From assembly GCA_030686995.1 (NCBI GenBank), contig CM060709.1:308798857-308862856 (forward strand): a DNA stretch of 64,000 bases, in the 5' to 3' direction. Of the stretch, positions 53,297 to 64,000 are shown one piece after another; the first letter of the stretch is position 1; each line of letters begins with the position of its first letter. The notes below the pieces were generated by a model. That model did no database searches and was not told the origin of the DNA. It was given only the letters and a program-made list of their open reading frames with translations. The position numbers and the translations under genes are program-made. Origin of the DNA: Artemisia argyi (taxonomy: Eukaryota > Streptophyta > Magnoliopsida > Asterales > Asteraceae).

Positions 53297-56202
53297 TATA
53301 TTTATTATTACTTATATTTCATTTTTAAACTACTCCGAACTCATTTGATTTGAAAACGAGAGATTATCTCTTAAAACGTGAAAAACGACACTCAACGCGT
53401 ACCGACACCACATTAATAATAACTTAAGTCCAATAATTATTTTTCAAAGTCAATAATTTTGTTTTTATAATATTTTTGTAAAAACGTTCCCAAAAATGTA
53501 TTTTTCGCATTTTTACCAAACGGTACCGCAATTATGCTTTAACTCAACGGGACACGGAGTACACAAAATACACTTAATAATAAAAACACACCCGCCCCTC
53601 TTTTCTTGTTTGTGTCGCCCACATACACACAAAAACCACTAACACCTTTTTACTCCTTTTTCTTTCTCATTTGGATCAAAAAAATAAAAACATCTGGCTC
53701 TCTCTCTTGGGTGATCGACAAAACCTCCTGCTCCTCCTTCTTGTTCGATTACAGCAACAACCAACAATATCTCTATCATTTTCAATCATCATCTCCATCA
53801 GGAATTGAAACTAGAGCCTTTCGTGTTGTTGGGATTTAATTCCAATCGAATCAAGGGTGTGATTGTGACGAATTTCGTGGGTTTATTGGAGTGGTTATTG
53901 CATGTGTTCATCTTGTTTTTGTAAGTTGTTGAAACATTTTTTTCAATACCTCTTTGTTATATTATTATGTATAGGTTATTTTCACTATTTTGGAATCCAT
54001 ATGAATGTGTGTATAATAGTTTTGAATTATAGAAATTGTTGGTTTAATGAGTTAGATGATGGGGAGTGGGATTGGTGATACTTTTGTGAAGTTGTGATGT
54101 TGATTTGATAAAGTTTCAATGAGAATTATAAGTTTTGAAATAGTTAAATTCTTGCAGAAATTTTGCCGCCTCGTTCGAGTGTTGTGAAAATATTTTTATA
54201 AAATTTAGGCTTTGAAATATGTTAGTATTCATCGAGACGATCGTTTAAAAAAAATTGGACCCGTAATTCTTAAAAACGAAGTTTTTATGGCCGTCCGAAG
54301 TTTGGAAATGTTTGTGTTAAAATTCAACACTATATGGGTAATTTTTAATCCTGCGCAGAACTGAAATGGGTCGTTTTGGGCACCTTCTGACCAGTTTCGG
54401 CCTTCGGCCGAAACACGAAAGTTGTCCAAAACAACGTTTTTAGTCTACCGCGTGGAGTTTGGGGTATGAAAGTGCGAAAATGAGGGTGATTTTGATTAAA
54501 CTCAGTTCTGCCATTTTTTTTAATGACAGCACCTGTTTTATAAATGTGAGCTGATGCAGTTTTTAAATGAGGTTTTGAGCCTTTTCTGGTCCGAACCGGC
54601 CTTCCCTTAAAACATGAAAGTTTCTTAATTTGATGATTTACATAAAAACTCAGGAAATCATGGTATTAAAATGCTAGATGATAGGGTAAAAGTGAGGTCA
54701 AACTTGATGAAAATTATTTCTGAAAAGTCATAAAATAACTGCTGATTTTTGTTGTAAAATGGGTTTTTGAGCTTCTTTGAGTACATTTGAACTCTTGAAA
54801 CTTTAACGAATATTATTAGATGACTAATAAAATGTTAGGGTGCATTTGGCGATGTCTAAAAATGGTAAGTTCGTGTTTAGGTCATATATACACATATATT
54901 ACTTATAAAAGAGGAGTGTTTGGATATAACCTTGGTAAGCTAGTGTTGTCGGAGAAATGATCATTACTATGGGTCGATAATAATATTCTAAATTTCTAAA
55001 TTTTCCAGAAATGGAAACTTTTAAAAATAGAAACCTTCTAAAAATAAAAACTTTCTAAAAATAGAAATTTTTCAGAAAAGTGTCGTAACTTAGAAATGAA
55101 TATATATTTTTTTATTATGGCTTGTACAATAAATAACTTAAGTTGTGCACACATATGGATTCTACTATACTTTATTTATATATATACGACTTATGTGTCA
55201 GTTTATATATATATTTCATTCTTCTAATAGCGCCGTTATTTTAGGTCGCGACTAAGACTTCATGCCTTCATTCTTTTCTTCGTTGATATTCATATTCTCA
55301 TCGTTGCATAAGATCGAGACGTTCGGTTGCCGTTGTGCCTTTCTCTTTGTTTATCTGCTTATGTTGGTTGCTCATTCACTTCGAGGTGAGTTCATAGCCT
55401 CGCATTTTACTTATTTAAATGTTTTATAAACCTCGCTAGGGGGATACATGCTAGTTTTACAAACTGAATACAAGTAGTTTTTGTTATGCTTGACCCGATT
55501 ACATGATTATAGTCAATTGAGTATTTCTTGCCAATTAAGTCCCCATCATGAACCGTTAATTCCGTGGGAAACGCTAATATTATAAATATGCATATTGGCT
55601 AGGCGGGCCTGTCCGGGTGAGTAGCGCTCACTTGGAGCCTTTATTACCAAATGGACATATAATATTGAGAATTGAGGTAAATGGCAAATCTTACCTTTTT
55701 GGGGCACTATTAAACTAGGTCAAGGTTCGGTTTCATGAGCTCTATACTATAATCTGATTACCCGACATGTATTTGTTATATGTCTATTGATAAATAATGC
55801 TTGTATTCAACTTATTACTTATTAAACTCTATGAATTCACTCAACTTTATGTTGACTTTTTAGCATGTATTTTCTCAGGTATTATTTTGCTAGCTGAGCA
55901 TTGGGAGCAATCGGAGTCGCGTGGATATCAAATATTGAAAGACTTGTTTTCTTCACATTCGATTATTATTTTATTTTATTATTATTTTTTTTTAAATATG
56001 CAAATGAGTCATGTTTAAACTCTTGAAACTTAAAGTTTTGAATAAAAATTGTTGGGACCTATGTACTCTGATTTATCAAATCGAATGTGACATTTTATTA
56101 AACGTCTCTTTTGAGGTCGTTATATGTAACTTGTTTTTATGAACTATGAAGTGACACCCAAATTGGTATTCCGTTGCGTTGTAAAATTTTGGGGGTGTTA
56201 AA
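52845..56202 (+). mobile_element. Solo LTR of a Tekay-type gypsy element (3,358 bp) inside the LARD-like element
   Basis: Starts TGTAACCATTGGTAAATT and ends AAAATTTTGGGGGTGTTAAA, matching the ends of the LTR at 36913-40404. Internal blocks such as CGAGGTGAGTTCATAGCC and TTCTCAGGTA also correspond. Flanks are TAATG and TAACG, a 5-bp duplication with one transition. No internal region, so it is a solo LTR left by LTR-LTR recombination. A (TA)n tract lies at 53211-53290. Confidence 0.8.
53211..53290. repeat. (TA)n microsatellite, 80 bp
   Basis: The longest TA tract in the window, within the solo LTR. Confidence 0.97.
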
Positions 56203-56833
56203 TAACGCAAGGATTCTACCGACATATTTTGTAAAAAGATGCCAAAATATATATTCTAAAAGAGTTAAAAAAAATGAAGATGATAATGATACATTCTTTT
56301 TAAAGATGTAGAAAAATGAAAAAGGATGAGCGTGAATGAAAAGGGAAGGTAATGACAAAATGTTGACAAATATGGTTTAGATTATCGTTTGACAAGGGTG
56401 GATGATTGGGAATCATGGGATTTTTAGGTGTTTTGTTGGTTGACGACGGAAGATGGATATGTGAATGAGGTGGTGATGGCTCGACAACACTTGAAGCTTG
56501 GATATCTTCTTTGTGTTCTTCACTTGCTAGGAAGTGGAAAAGATGCATTTCATAAAGAAATTCGCTTGACTTTTAGGGATTTAAGTTTTGATGGTGATGA
56601 CGCACTTAGTAGAATGTATGGAGTTTAGAGGTGTAGATTTAGGAGCGGAAGAGGTTGATTGAGAGTTTGGATGTTGTTCAAGCGAGGGTTTTGGATGAGA
56701 ACTAGCGAGAAAATACTCGATCCAAGTGAAGTGTTCTTTCAATGAAATGGTTTGTTTTAGGGAAATGATGCAACAAGGAAAATTGTTGACATGTTTTGCA
56801 ACTTGTTTCAAGTTGTGAGGTGATGAAGGAGAG

Positions 56834-57418
56834 CTAGAGGGAAGTTATTCCAAGTTGCATTGAGCAAGGTGTAAGAAGAGTACTAAGCTCATAGGCTTCC
56901 TTGAGTGCTTCAATGAACTTCAAGTGTTTGGAAGAAGGTGATGATGGTGGAATGTGGTTGTTATTAGGGATGGATGATTGGACATGCAACATAGGAATGA
57001 CATGTGAAGTTATAGGGTGTGGTGGTGACACTCTTGGTGGTGGAGACATATTTGAGCTTGGGTAATCATGAAAGCATGATATGGATGGAAGATATGCTTC
57101 ATGAGTGGATGGTGTTTTTGTTGAATGAGCATCAAGTGAAGTATTGGTGATGAGGTTTGGATTGTTGTTTTGGGATTGTGCATGCTCATCATGAGAAGAG
57201 GCATTGGTGGAACCAAGCATGGGTTTTTGGCTTTGTTTGTGAGATGGGTTATTTGTATGAGCATAAGATTTGGGTATTGGTTGATTTGGAACAACATCAC
57301 TTGAGCTTTGACAAGAGTCAATTTTTCTCCTCCAAACGGGTTTTACGAAGATCTTAGAAACTCTTGAGAGTTTAGATCTTGGGTTGTTGGGGAATAACAT
57401 GTTTGGTTGGATAATCAT
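56834..57418 (-). CDS. Low-complexity ORF inside the LARD-like element (194 aa)
   Basis: Not recognised. Begins at ATG 57418, rich in Ser, Pro, His and Asn (SPPPRVSPPHPITSH), and ends with a helical segment, LKFIEALKEAYELSTLL. It lies on the sense strand of the element. Shorter frames continue the same composition at 56811-56581 and 56548-56300, which suggests a longer, broken reading frame. It may be the remains of an element-specific ORF or a captured gene fragment. It resembles no gag that I know. Confidence 0.3.
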   Translation of the reverse strand: MIIQPNMLFPNNPRSKLSRVSKIFVKPVWRRKIDSCQSSSDVVPNQPIPKSYAHTNNPSHKQSQKPMLGSTNASSHDEHAQSQNNNPNLITNTSLDAHSTKTPSTHEAYLPSISCFHDYPSSNMSPPPRVSPPHPITSHVIPMLHVQSSIPNNNHIPPSSPSSKHLKFIEALKEAYELSTLLTPCSMQLGITSL

Positions 57419-60400
57419 TAAGGATGAAGGAGATGTATTTATAGTATAGGAAAGGTGTGGTTTAGGAAGGTAAATATTGAGGACATAGAAATGGTGGATG
57501 ACTCAAGATTGGTAGTATAAAGGATGATTCGATTTTTCATTTCACATGGGTGGTTTGAGGATGTACTGAAGAAGGGTTATGAGGTTTGAGTGTAAGGTAG
57601 AAGGATATATGTGAGTGAGTGTGTTTTCCCTTCCCATTAAATTCGTGCTCATCCGGACATAGAGTTAAGCATGTAAAGGCATACAATCAAATCACATAGG
57701 AGCAAATAAACATCTAGAAACAAAATATATGCGATATGCCATAAATCTAGGAATGAAAGAATCTAATGAGAAGCAAAGTTCATAAAAGTAAACTAGCGTT
57801 ACGTATATATAGGAAGAGCAATTTAATCAAGTTGGAGAATGAGTATGAGACTATTACTAGTGGTGCTCAATTCAGGCTAAACACTACCATTTTTACGGGT
57901 TACACACACCCAACTTCTTACATAGGAGCAATTCAACCGTTAGGTTAAATTGAATTTCTAGTCAATAGATTCTCCAGTAGTCATTCTCTTTTTAGAAGAA
58001 ATTGAGTTCCTAAATTTACCTATCGAAGATTACCAAACATGAAGTTTGCTTGATTCACTAATACTTGGCTTAATGTGACTCAAACATCATGTTTTTATGA
58101 AGGTAAATCTAGATGATATATTTTATTCAAGATCCTAATAGAGACGTGTTGAATATTTAGATAAGAGTAAACAAAAAGTTTTAATCTTTTCTTTATGATT
58201 TACCGGTTGTTTGGTTTTGATGACATACTACTCGATTTAATAACTGTGCTAGACTTAAGAGTGCACTTTAGCATCTCTTGTGAAATGAATCTCATTAAGA
58301 TTATTTATCTTAAATGAGTTTGTGATTTTCAAATGATATCAAAACTAGACATTAATATATTTTTAAACAAATATTATTTTCTACGATTTTTGCCAATGTT
58401 TTATATCACACTTTAACAAGTATTTGAAAAAATAAATTTTACTTGTTTATGGATTGTGACAAGTTATTTTTCAATTCTAATAACTTATATTATTTCAAAA
58501 AAAATGTAGTGCATTATCTTGTAACACAACCATTCATGCTACAAAGAAAATGAAATACATAGAATATATAGTGTGTATTATTCTTAAATATGTATTTTAT
58601 CTTGAAGTGACAATTTTAAGTAGTGTGAGCAAAGTTTACATATGTTGTTAGTTTGTTCATGTTTGGTTTTTCGGATATGACACATTTATCCATTGCATTG
58701 CAATGTAAATTGCTTGAATATTTCGGACGAAGCATCCAAGTCGTCAATCCTACTTCATTGTATATTTTATGAATGTGTTTAAAATGTTATTCTAATATTT
58801 GGAACACAATTATTGGACAAGTAGATTCAATATGACATTATCAACACAAGTGTGAGTTATGATCCAATGCATACTCTTTTCATCTACAAAGGATGTAACT
58901 ATTTTCATATCAATCTAGTGTGATTGAGTATGTAGATTCAAGACTATATATTTTGTTGTAATTTGATATAATCTTGAAGCTAAACAAATAGCAATCCAAT
59001 TTCTTATCCACACTCAAAAATACGTCAATTAGATTTGATGAATATATCAACCATAATTTGAATAATGAATTGATATAATATCAAGATCTTTCTTGACCCT
59101 CACAAATACTCATTTAAAATAAATAGACATTTTGATAGTGTGTTCCATTAATCCTAAGATTATTTATGAGTGAGGTTAGTGAATGATTGAAATTTAACTT
59201 ATTACTTCATGTTTGTTATATGTTTTGTTTATGTGAAAGACTCTTCATTATTACTTATTATGAACACACTTAGATTTTGAAAATACTTTTTCTTTTATAT
59301 AACTACTAATGTTTTAAAATAATTTAATTTCTCTTATTCAAACAACCTAAGGTAAAACAAGGTGACTTGTTAAAAATATTTAAGTGTGTTGTGAAGAATA
59401 GATTAAATTGTTTGAAATATTTAGGTGACTAGATTTAACTCATTTACAAGATGTTTGAGTAACATTAAGCCATCTATACCTATATGCAATGCAAGCATAT
59501 TATAACAATCCTAACACAAGAAATCTAGCATAAGATCTAGTTAAGTATAAACCGGAAAGCTAGCTATAAACAAATAAGGCACATATGCTTAGATATAAAA
59601 ATAGCTAAACTTCAAATAGCAACAATTATCTAATATATTCAATTAAGAAAATAAAATCACAAAGAAGGTCACATAACATATAAAACACTTGTCGTCGTTT
59701 TGTGTGTTATACACACCAATGTTTACTTAGCTCGATTTTATTTGAAAGTAAAATAGTTTCCTCCCCATTCTATAATTTAATTAAGATCAATATTTTGAAA
59801 ACATAAATACTTAATTTTTCAAAAGTATATCAACTAGGAATGCCCGACTTGAAGGAAAAGGTAAAACAAAAGTTTTACGTTAAAACGAAAGACAAATTTT
59901 TGACCACCGTATAGTATTTTGACTTTCTTACTTGTTTAAGTTTGTAATGGTTACTTGTAAGTATTTTTAAATTAAAGTAGACTCAACTACCTTTAAAACG
60001 CCGGGTGACACGACTTCTACGGAGTTACGGTTAGTTTTATATGATTTTTCAAAGTTTCTGAAAAAGCTGCGAACAGACAGGCGGACCCCTTAAATTTAAG
60101 GGGACCACCCAGTATTTAAGGGGGCCGCCCAGACAATTAAAGGGGCCGCCCATCTGATACTAAAAAAATGAATTTTTTGTTAATTTCTTTTTCTGACTTT
60201 GTGGAAAGATGTGTAACTTTCTGATTTTAAAAACGAACATATAACACCTATTTTAAAAATTATCTTATCTCGAGCTAGTATAATTAGTGTATATAATATC
60301 AAAACTAATACAAGTTAATCAACAGAACACTTTTCATATTTAATTCTTCTTAATGGGTAATTTGATACATGGATCGTACTCAATTTTTAAAACCATTTGT

Positions 60401-60420
60401 TTTGAAAATTCGAGCGACGT
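57419..60420. other. Non-coding internal region of the LARD-like element
   Basis: Three kilobases of AT-rich sequence without a credible ORF. At 60080-60160 it contains GC-rich units AAGGGGACCACCC, AAGGGGGCCGCCC and AAGGGGCCGCCC, close to the units in the LTRs. Confidence 0.6.
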
Positions 60421-60433
60421 GGCTCTGATACCA
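60421..60433 (-). other. Primer binding site of the LARD-like element
   Basis: The minus strand reads TGGTATCAGAGCC two bases after the LTR end, as for initiator tRNA-Met priming. Confidence 0.92.
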
Positions 60434-60435
60434 AT

Positions 60436-62107
60436 TGTGGAAAACTAGAAGGGGGTTGAATAGTTTTCCCCTCTTTTTCATTTTATAAAAACTTTGTTTC
60501 AAAATGTTGAGTCGAATTTATTCAATTGTTTGTTTGGAAAACCTTTAATTAGAGTTTAGTATGAAAACACCATATAATCAATATGATCAATTATATATGT
60601 AAGCTTTTGGAAAAACTTAGTTTTATGAATGGAGCTTTGGTCGGTCTTTGTGTGAATACGTTTTCCTTTTAAAATCTTAAAACATTTTGTATCAAATTAT
60701 CTATCAAGTTAAACTTAATATGAGAAATGTGAATAATAATCTATTTGACCATATCATATAATTATACACACAATCACAATATTAACTTGTATGTACAACA
60801 CAATCAATCATCACAACTATATAAGCAACAACTAAGACATATAGGCAAGCATAGATGTAAAGCGATAAATGCAAGAATAAATGAAAAGAGATAAGAGAAA
60901 GGAAATGCAAACCGGACACGATGATTTATAGTGGTTCGGCTACAAGGACACCTTCCTTGCCCTACTCCACTCCCCGAGTCACCTACTCGAGAGTTTTCTT
61001 CACTACTCAACAAGCTCCCTTTTGGCGGAGAAAACCGTACACAACTTTTGCTTACACCATTTAACGACACTAAGCTAAATGTCGAGTTCTAATAGTAGCT
61101 AGAACCAATCTCACAACACTACTTCGATCACTACACAACTTCTACATGACTTCACGACTTCTTCATGGCTTCACAACTTCACGACTTCTTCACGGCTTTA
61201 CGACTTCACGACTTCTTCACTACTTCACAACTTATTCTATACTCTACTACATATTCACACATCTACTTCTTCACAACTTCATGACTTCTCCACACTACAA
61301 CTTCTTCCCACTACTTCTTACTCACTCATAAACTCACTACTAAGTAAGATCATCTTGATCTACTTATTACATATACATAACTCACAACATCACATAAACA
61401 CTAACTAGATCCTAATACATCTTTGGCTTTATGATAGGGAGGATTCTTCTCTTGCACTTTGAGTGGTGAAGGATTGGATCACTTGAAACAAAGACTTATA
61501 ATCTTATGATCAAAGGATTTAGAAGGATGTTTTGAAGGGATTGGGACAGAAAATTTTCATGCAAAAGGTGAGGTAAAATTGCAGAAATGAACCAGTATTT
61601 ATAGGCAAAAATTTCTGACAACTGGAGCGTGCCGGTCCCCTTAATTGTATGGCCGGTCCCCTTAATAATTAAGGGGGCCGCCCTACTGAAACGGCCAGAA
61701 ATCTTTGTCTTTTCTGGTGAAAGTTTATTTGGTGAAAAACTAACTGATTTTGGTTAAAAATTTGAATTCATATATTTGTTATGAATTAAACATTTTCCTT
61801 TAATTACCAAAATTGTTTTTCAAAAAATATATAACATGTTTATATCATTTTATAAACTTTGTAATGTTTAAATAAAATCCCTTTGATAATAAAATGTATT
61901 AGACATTTGTTTGTACATACCTTAAGTGATTATTGAGGCAAACTCGAGACGTTGAGATGTCGAGGCTTGTTGACATAAGAATGCATAGATGAATTGTGAT
62001 CACAAGTAACTTAAGCACTTTACGTTATATGTTGTAACTTACATCTTTGTCATCATCAAAACATGAAGAGAATGTTTAGATTAAATATTGTAATATTCAT
62101 GCCAACA
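60436..62107 (-). repeat. 5' LTR of the LARD-like element
   Basis: Nearly identical to 50671-52340 (a few dozen differences by eye), so insertion was fairly recent relative to the gypsy element. TATA box on the minus strand near 61595-61604; palindromic CCCCTTAATAATTAAGGGG near 61657-61676. Confidence 0.92.
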
Positions 62108-64000
62108 TAGATTGTCTACTCCAAAACAAGAAACATCTGTCCTAGGTGGTTGGAAACTACCTGTGGGTGGAGGAACTTCATTATATCCCTTGTCTTTCTT
62201 TAATTCAGGAGGTGTTGAGCAAGGTGATTCCTCATCACTAGATGTGTTTTCCTCTAAGCTTATGAATTTTTCATCACTAGTTGAGGTCTCCTGAGAAAGA
62301 CTTAGTTCTTGGTTCCTAGTTGTGATTTCTTCTGAACTACTATCATAACCTAGGCCTGTTTTAATGTTTGATGTTCTTTGTTTTTCAACAAAACTAACAT
62401 GTGACAGACCTGATTCTTTCCAAACAACAAGTTTTTCTAGCAACTTATCTCTTTCTTTAGTGACCTTTTCTAGTTCAGAAACCTTATATCCTAACTTCCA
62501 CTCACTTAACTTTAATTGATAATCATGTTGCTCATATTTTTCAGCCCAAGCTACTTCATTATTCTCATGAGTGATTATCTTAGCTTCCATTGACTCTAAA
62601 GTCAATTGGTAACCATCTATCTCAGACCTAGCCCTTCTATAGTTATCTCTTTCAGTTTCATATTCTTTAAGCATCTTTTGATAAGAGTTACTACATTTGG
62701 AGCATACCTCAGAGATAGTGGATGAACTTGGTGAAGTAGCCATCATAGAAAGCTGAACAGGTTCGTCTTCACTCTCCATGCTCCAATCAAAGCTTCCTAG
62801 ACCATCTCTTGACTCCAAAGCTGCATATCCTGGTTCCTCATCAAAAGATGTGCTCCAATCAACCTCTTCCAATGCAACCATAGAGTAGGTTACTGGTTCA
62901 TCATCAAATTCATTGGTCCAGTCAACTTCTGATAGATTTTCTTGAGCCACCAAAGCTTGTGACTTTGGCTCAGCAATAGGAACCTCCTTTCTTTCAACCT
63001 TGGGTTTTTCAATCATTCTGTTCGCCTGATACTTTGCAAACTTGCATTCCCTTGCAAAGTGACCAGTCCTTTGACAATTAAAGCATTCAATTTTAGACTT
63101 ATCAAATGCTATCGCCTGCTTAGCTTTGAAATCAATACCTCTCCCTGTCTTGTTCATAAACTTCTTGATCCTTGCAGTGATCATGGCAACCTGCCATCTT
63201 ATGTCAATTTCTTCCATAGCATCTTCATCAATTTGCAGGACATCTTCTTGATAGGTAACAGGTAGAGTAGCTTGTTGAGCAAAGAATGAACATAGAATAT
63301 CATTTGAGTTTGTGGTATGTGATGGTGATGAAGTGGTAGTGACCATGGTTACACATGGATGCTATTTCTCTCCAACAGTACTTTGGATAGGGTAAGCAGT
63401 ACTTTTAGTGGAAATACTGCCTCTGTTTTCAGAAGATACAAAGGCAATACTATGAGAACTTAAGCCTTTGTTACCCTTCATCTCATGCTCATACACCTTT
63501 AGGTTGTTGTAGAGATCATCAAAGTCCATAGTGTCCAAACCAGGTTGTCCTCTAATCATAGTAGCAACCACATGCCATGCAGATGGCAAACTCCTTAAGA
63601 ACTTCAAGTTTGCATCTTCAACAGATGCCTCTGCTCCATACAATTCTAGCATAGTGAGTAGATTTTGATATCTGTCATAGGCAGAATCAAGGCTTTCTCT
63701 TTCACCAAATGTGAAGGTTTCAAACTGTTGCTTCAATAGGTTTCTATGCATCTTCTTGGAAGCATCATTACCTCCAAATCTGGTTTTAATAGCAGCCCAT
63801 AGTTGTTTTGCATCCTTGGCATCATGAAACTTCAATAGGTGACAATCAGGAATAGCATAAAGCAGTATGTTGAGAGCCTTATCTTGATTTCTTTTGGTGG
63901 CAGCTAGCAAGGTTGGCTTAGGTGGTGTAGGTTGTCCTTCAATTGATACAGGTTCATCTATGGTAACATTACCATTAACAGTCACATCCTATAAAGCATG
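62108..64000 (-). pseudogene. Ty1/copia gag (UBN2-type) with zinc knuckle and coiled coil, running off the window
   Basis: The minus-strand frame enters from beyond 64000. 63985-63362 is the copia gag core (LWAAIKTRFGGN, RNLLKQQFETF, LRSLPSAWHVVATMI, DFDDLYNNLKVYE). An in-frame TAG at 63362-63364 separates it from 63346-62113 in the same frame. That part has the knuckle CFNCQRTGHFAREC, three acidic repeats of the DWS--DEEP kind, and a coiled coil (KVSELEKVTKERDKLLEKL). The frame is then interrupted by the LARD-like element and resumes at 50670. Homologous to plant Ty1/copia; the finer lineage is uncertain. It is broken by the stop, the insertion and the 49566 truncation. Confidence 0.88.

Larger units (their letters stand above)
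50671..62107 (-). mobile_element. Large non-coding LTR retrotransposon (LARD-like), 11,437 bp
   Basis: Two LTRs of 1,670 and 1,672 bp, perfect 5-bp duplication TAGAT (50666-50670 and 62108-62112), PBS at 60421-60433 and polypurine tract at 52341-52354, all reading on the minus strand. The internal region (52341-60435) has no gag, protease, RT or integrase; only a low-complexity ORF (57418-56834) is on the sense strand. It fits a LARD (large retrotransposon derivative) that depends on proteins of another element. It is inserted in copia gag and contains a gypsy solo LTR. Confidence 0.92.

Noticed and set aside
56300..56811. Separate small genes on the minus strand next to the 57418 ORF
   Set aside because: Short frames with shared composition only; more likely fragments of one decayed reading frame or non-coding LARD sequence.

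Overview
The window is nuclear DNA of a dicot plant. It is AT-rich, has GT-AG introns, and is dominated by nested plant transposable elements (MULE, hAT, Helitron-like, CACTA, Ty1/copia, Ty3/gypsy Tekay/Del, and a non-coding LTR element) around a small host gene cluster. The DUF1985/Ulp1 genes and the LTR families look like those I know from Asteraceae, but the species is an inference and is not shown by the window.

Host genes. Four copies of an extracellular dermal glycoprotein / basic 7S globulin-like gene (EDGP/TAXI type, pepsin fold) lie at 1-12825 (+, broken), 24128-25451 (+, one frameshift), 26198-27523 (+, intact) and 32035-33339 (-, intact). They are secreted proteins whose N-terminal catalytic Asp-Thr-Gly motif is replaced, so they are probably inhibitors or binding proteins and not proteases.

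978-12565 is an 11,588-bp Mutator-like element inserted in the first EDGP copy. It has a perfect 9-bp target duplication and long, diverged terminal inverted repeats. I see no transposase in it. It carries a 106-aa unknown ORF, a 10-exon DUF1985 gene whose C-terminus looks B3-like, a GRF zinc-finger/membrane protein, and on the minus strand a DUF1985-Ulp1 (C48) protease gene with three in-frame stops.

13060-13980 is a short element sitting between two (TA)n tracts and containing an AATATCAC motif array. 14201-19499 is a hAT element of about 2.66 kb with a second copy of the same family inserted in it. Each has its own 8-bp duplication, and both carry the same 1.65-kb solo LTR. 20152-23471 holds Helitron-like ends. 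27.5-36.3 kb is mostly intergenic, with small repeats, a minus-strand 5S rRNA-derived sequence (34788-34887) and a 224-bp CACTA-type element.

36313-64000 is a retrotransposon nest. A minus-strand LTR remnant (36313-36582) is followed by a decayed Tekay-type gypsy element (36913-49565, 3' LTR truncated), which abuts a minus-strand Ty1/copia gag-protease region (49566 to beyond 64000). That copia is split by an 11.4-kb LTR element with no gag or pol (50671-62107, TSD TAGAT), which itself holds a gypsy solo LTR (52845-56202). No rRNA gene array, tRNA gene or CRISPR was found.
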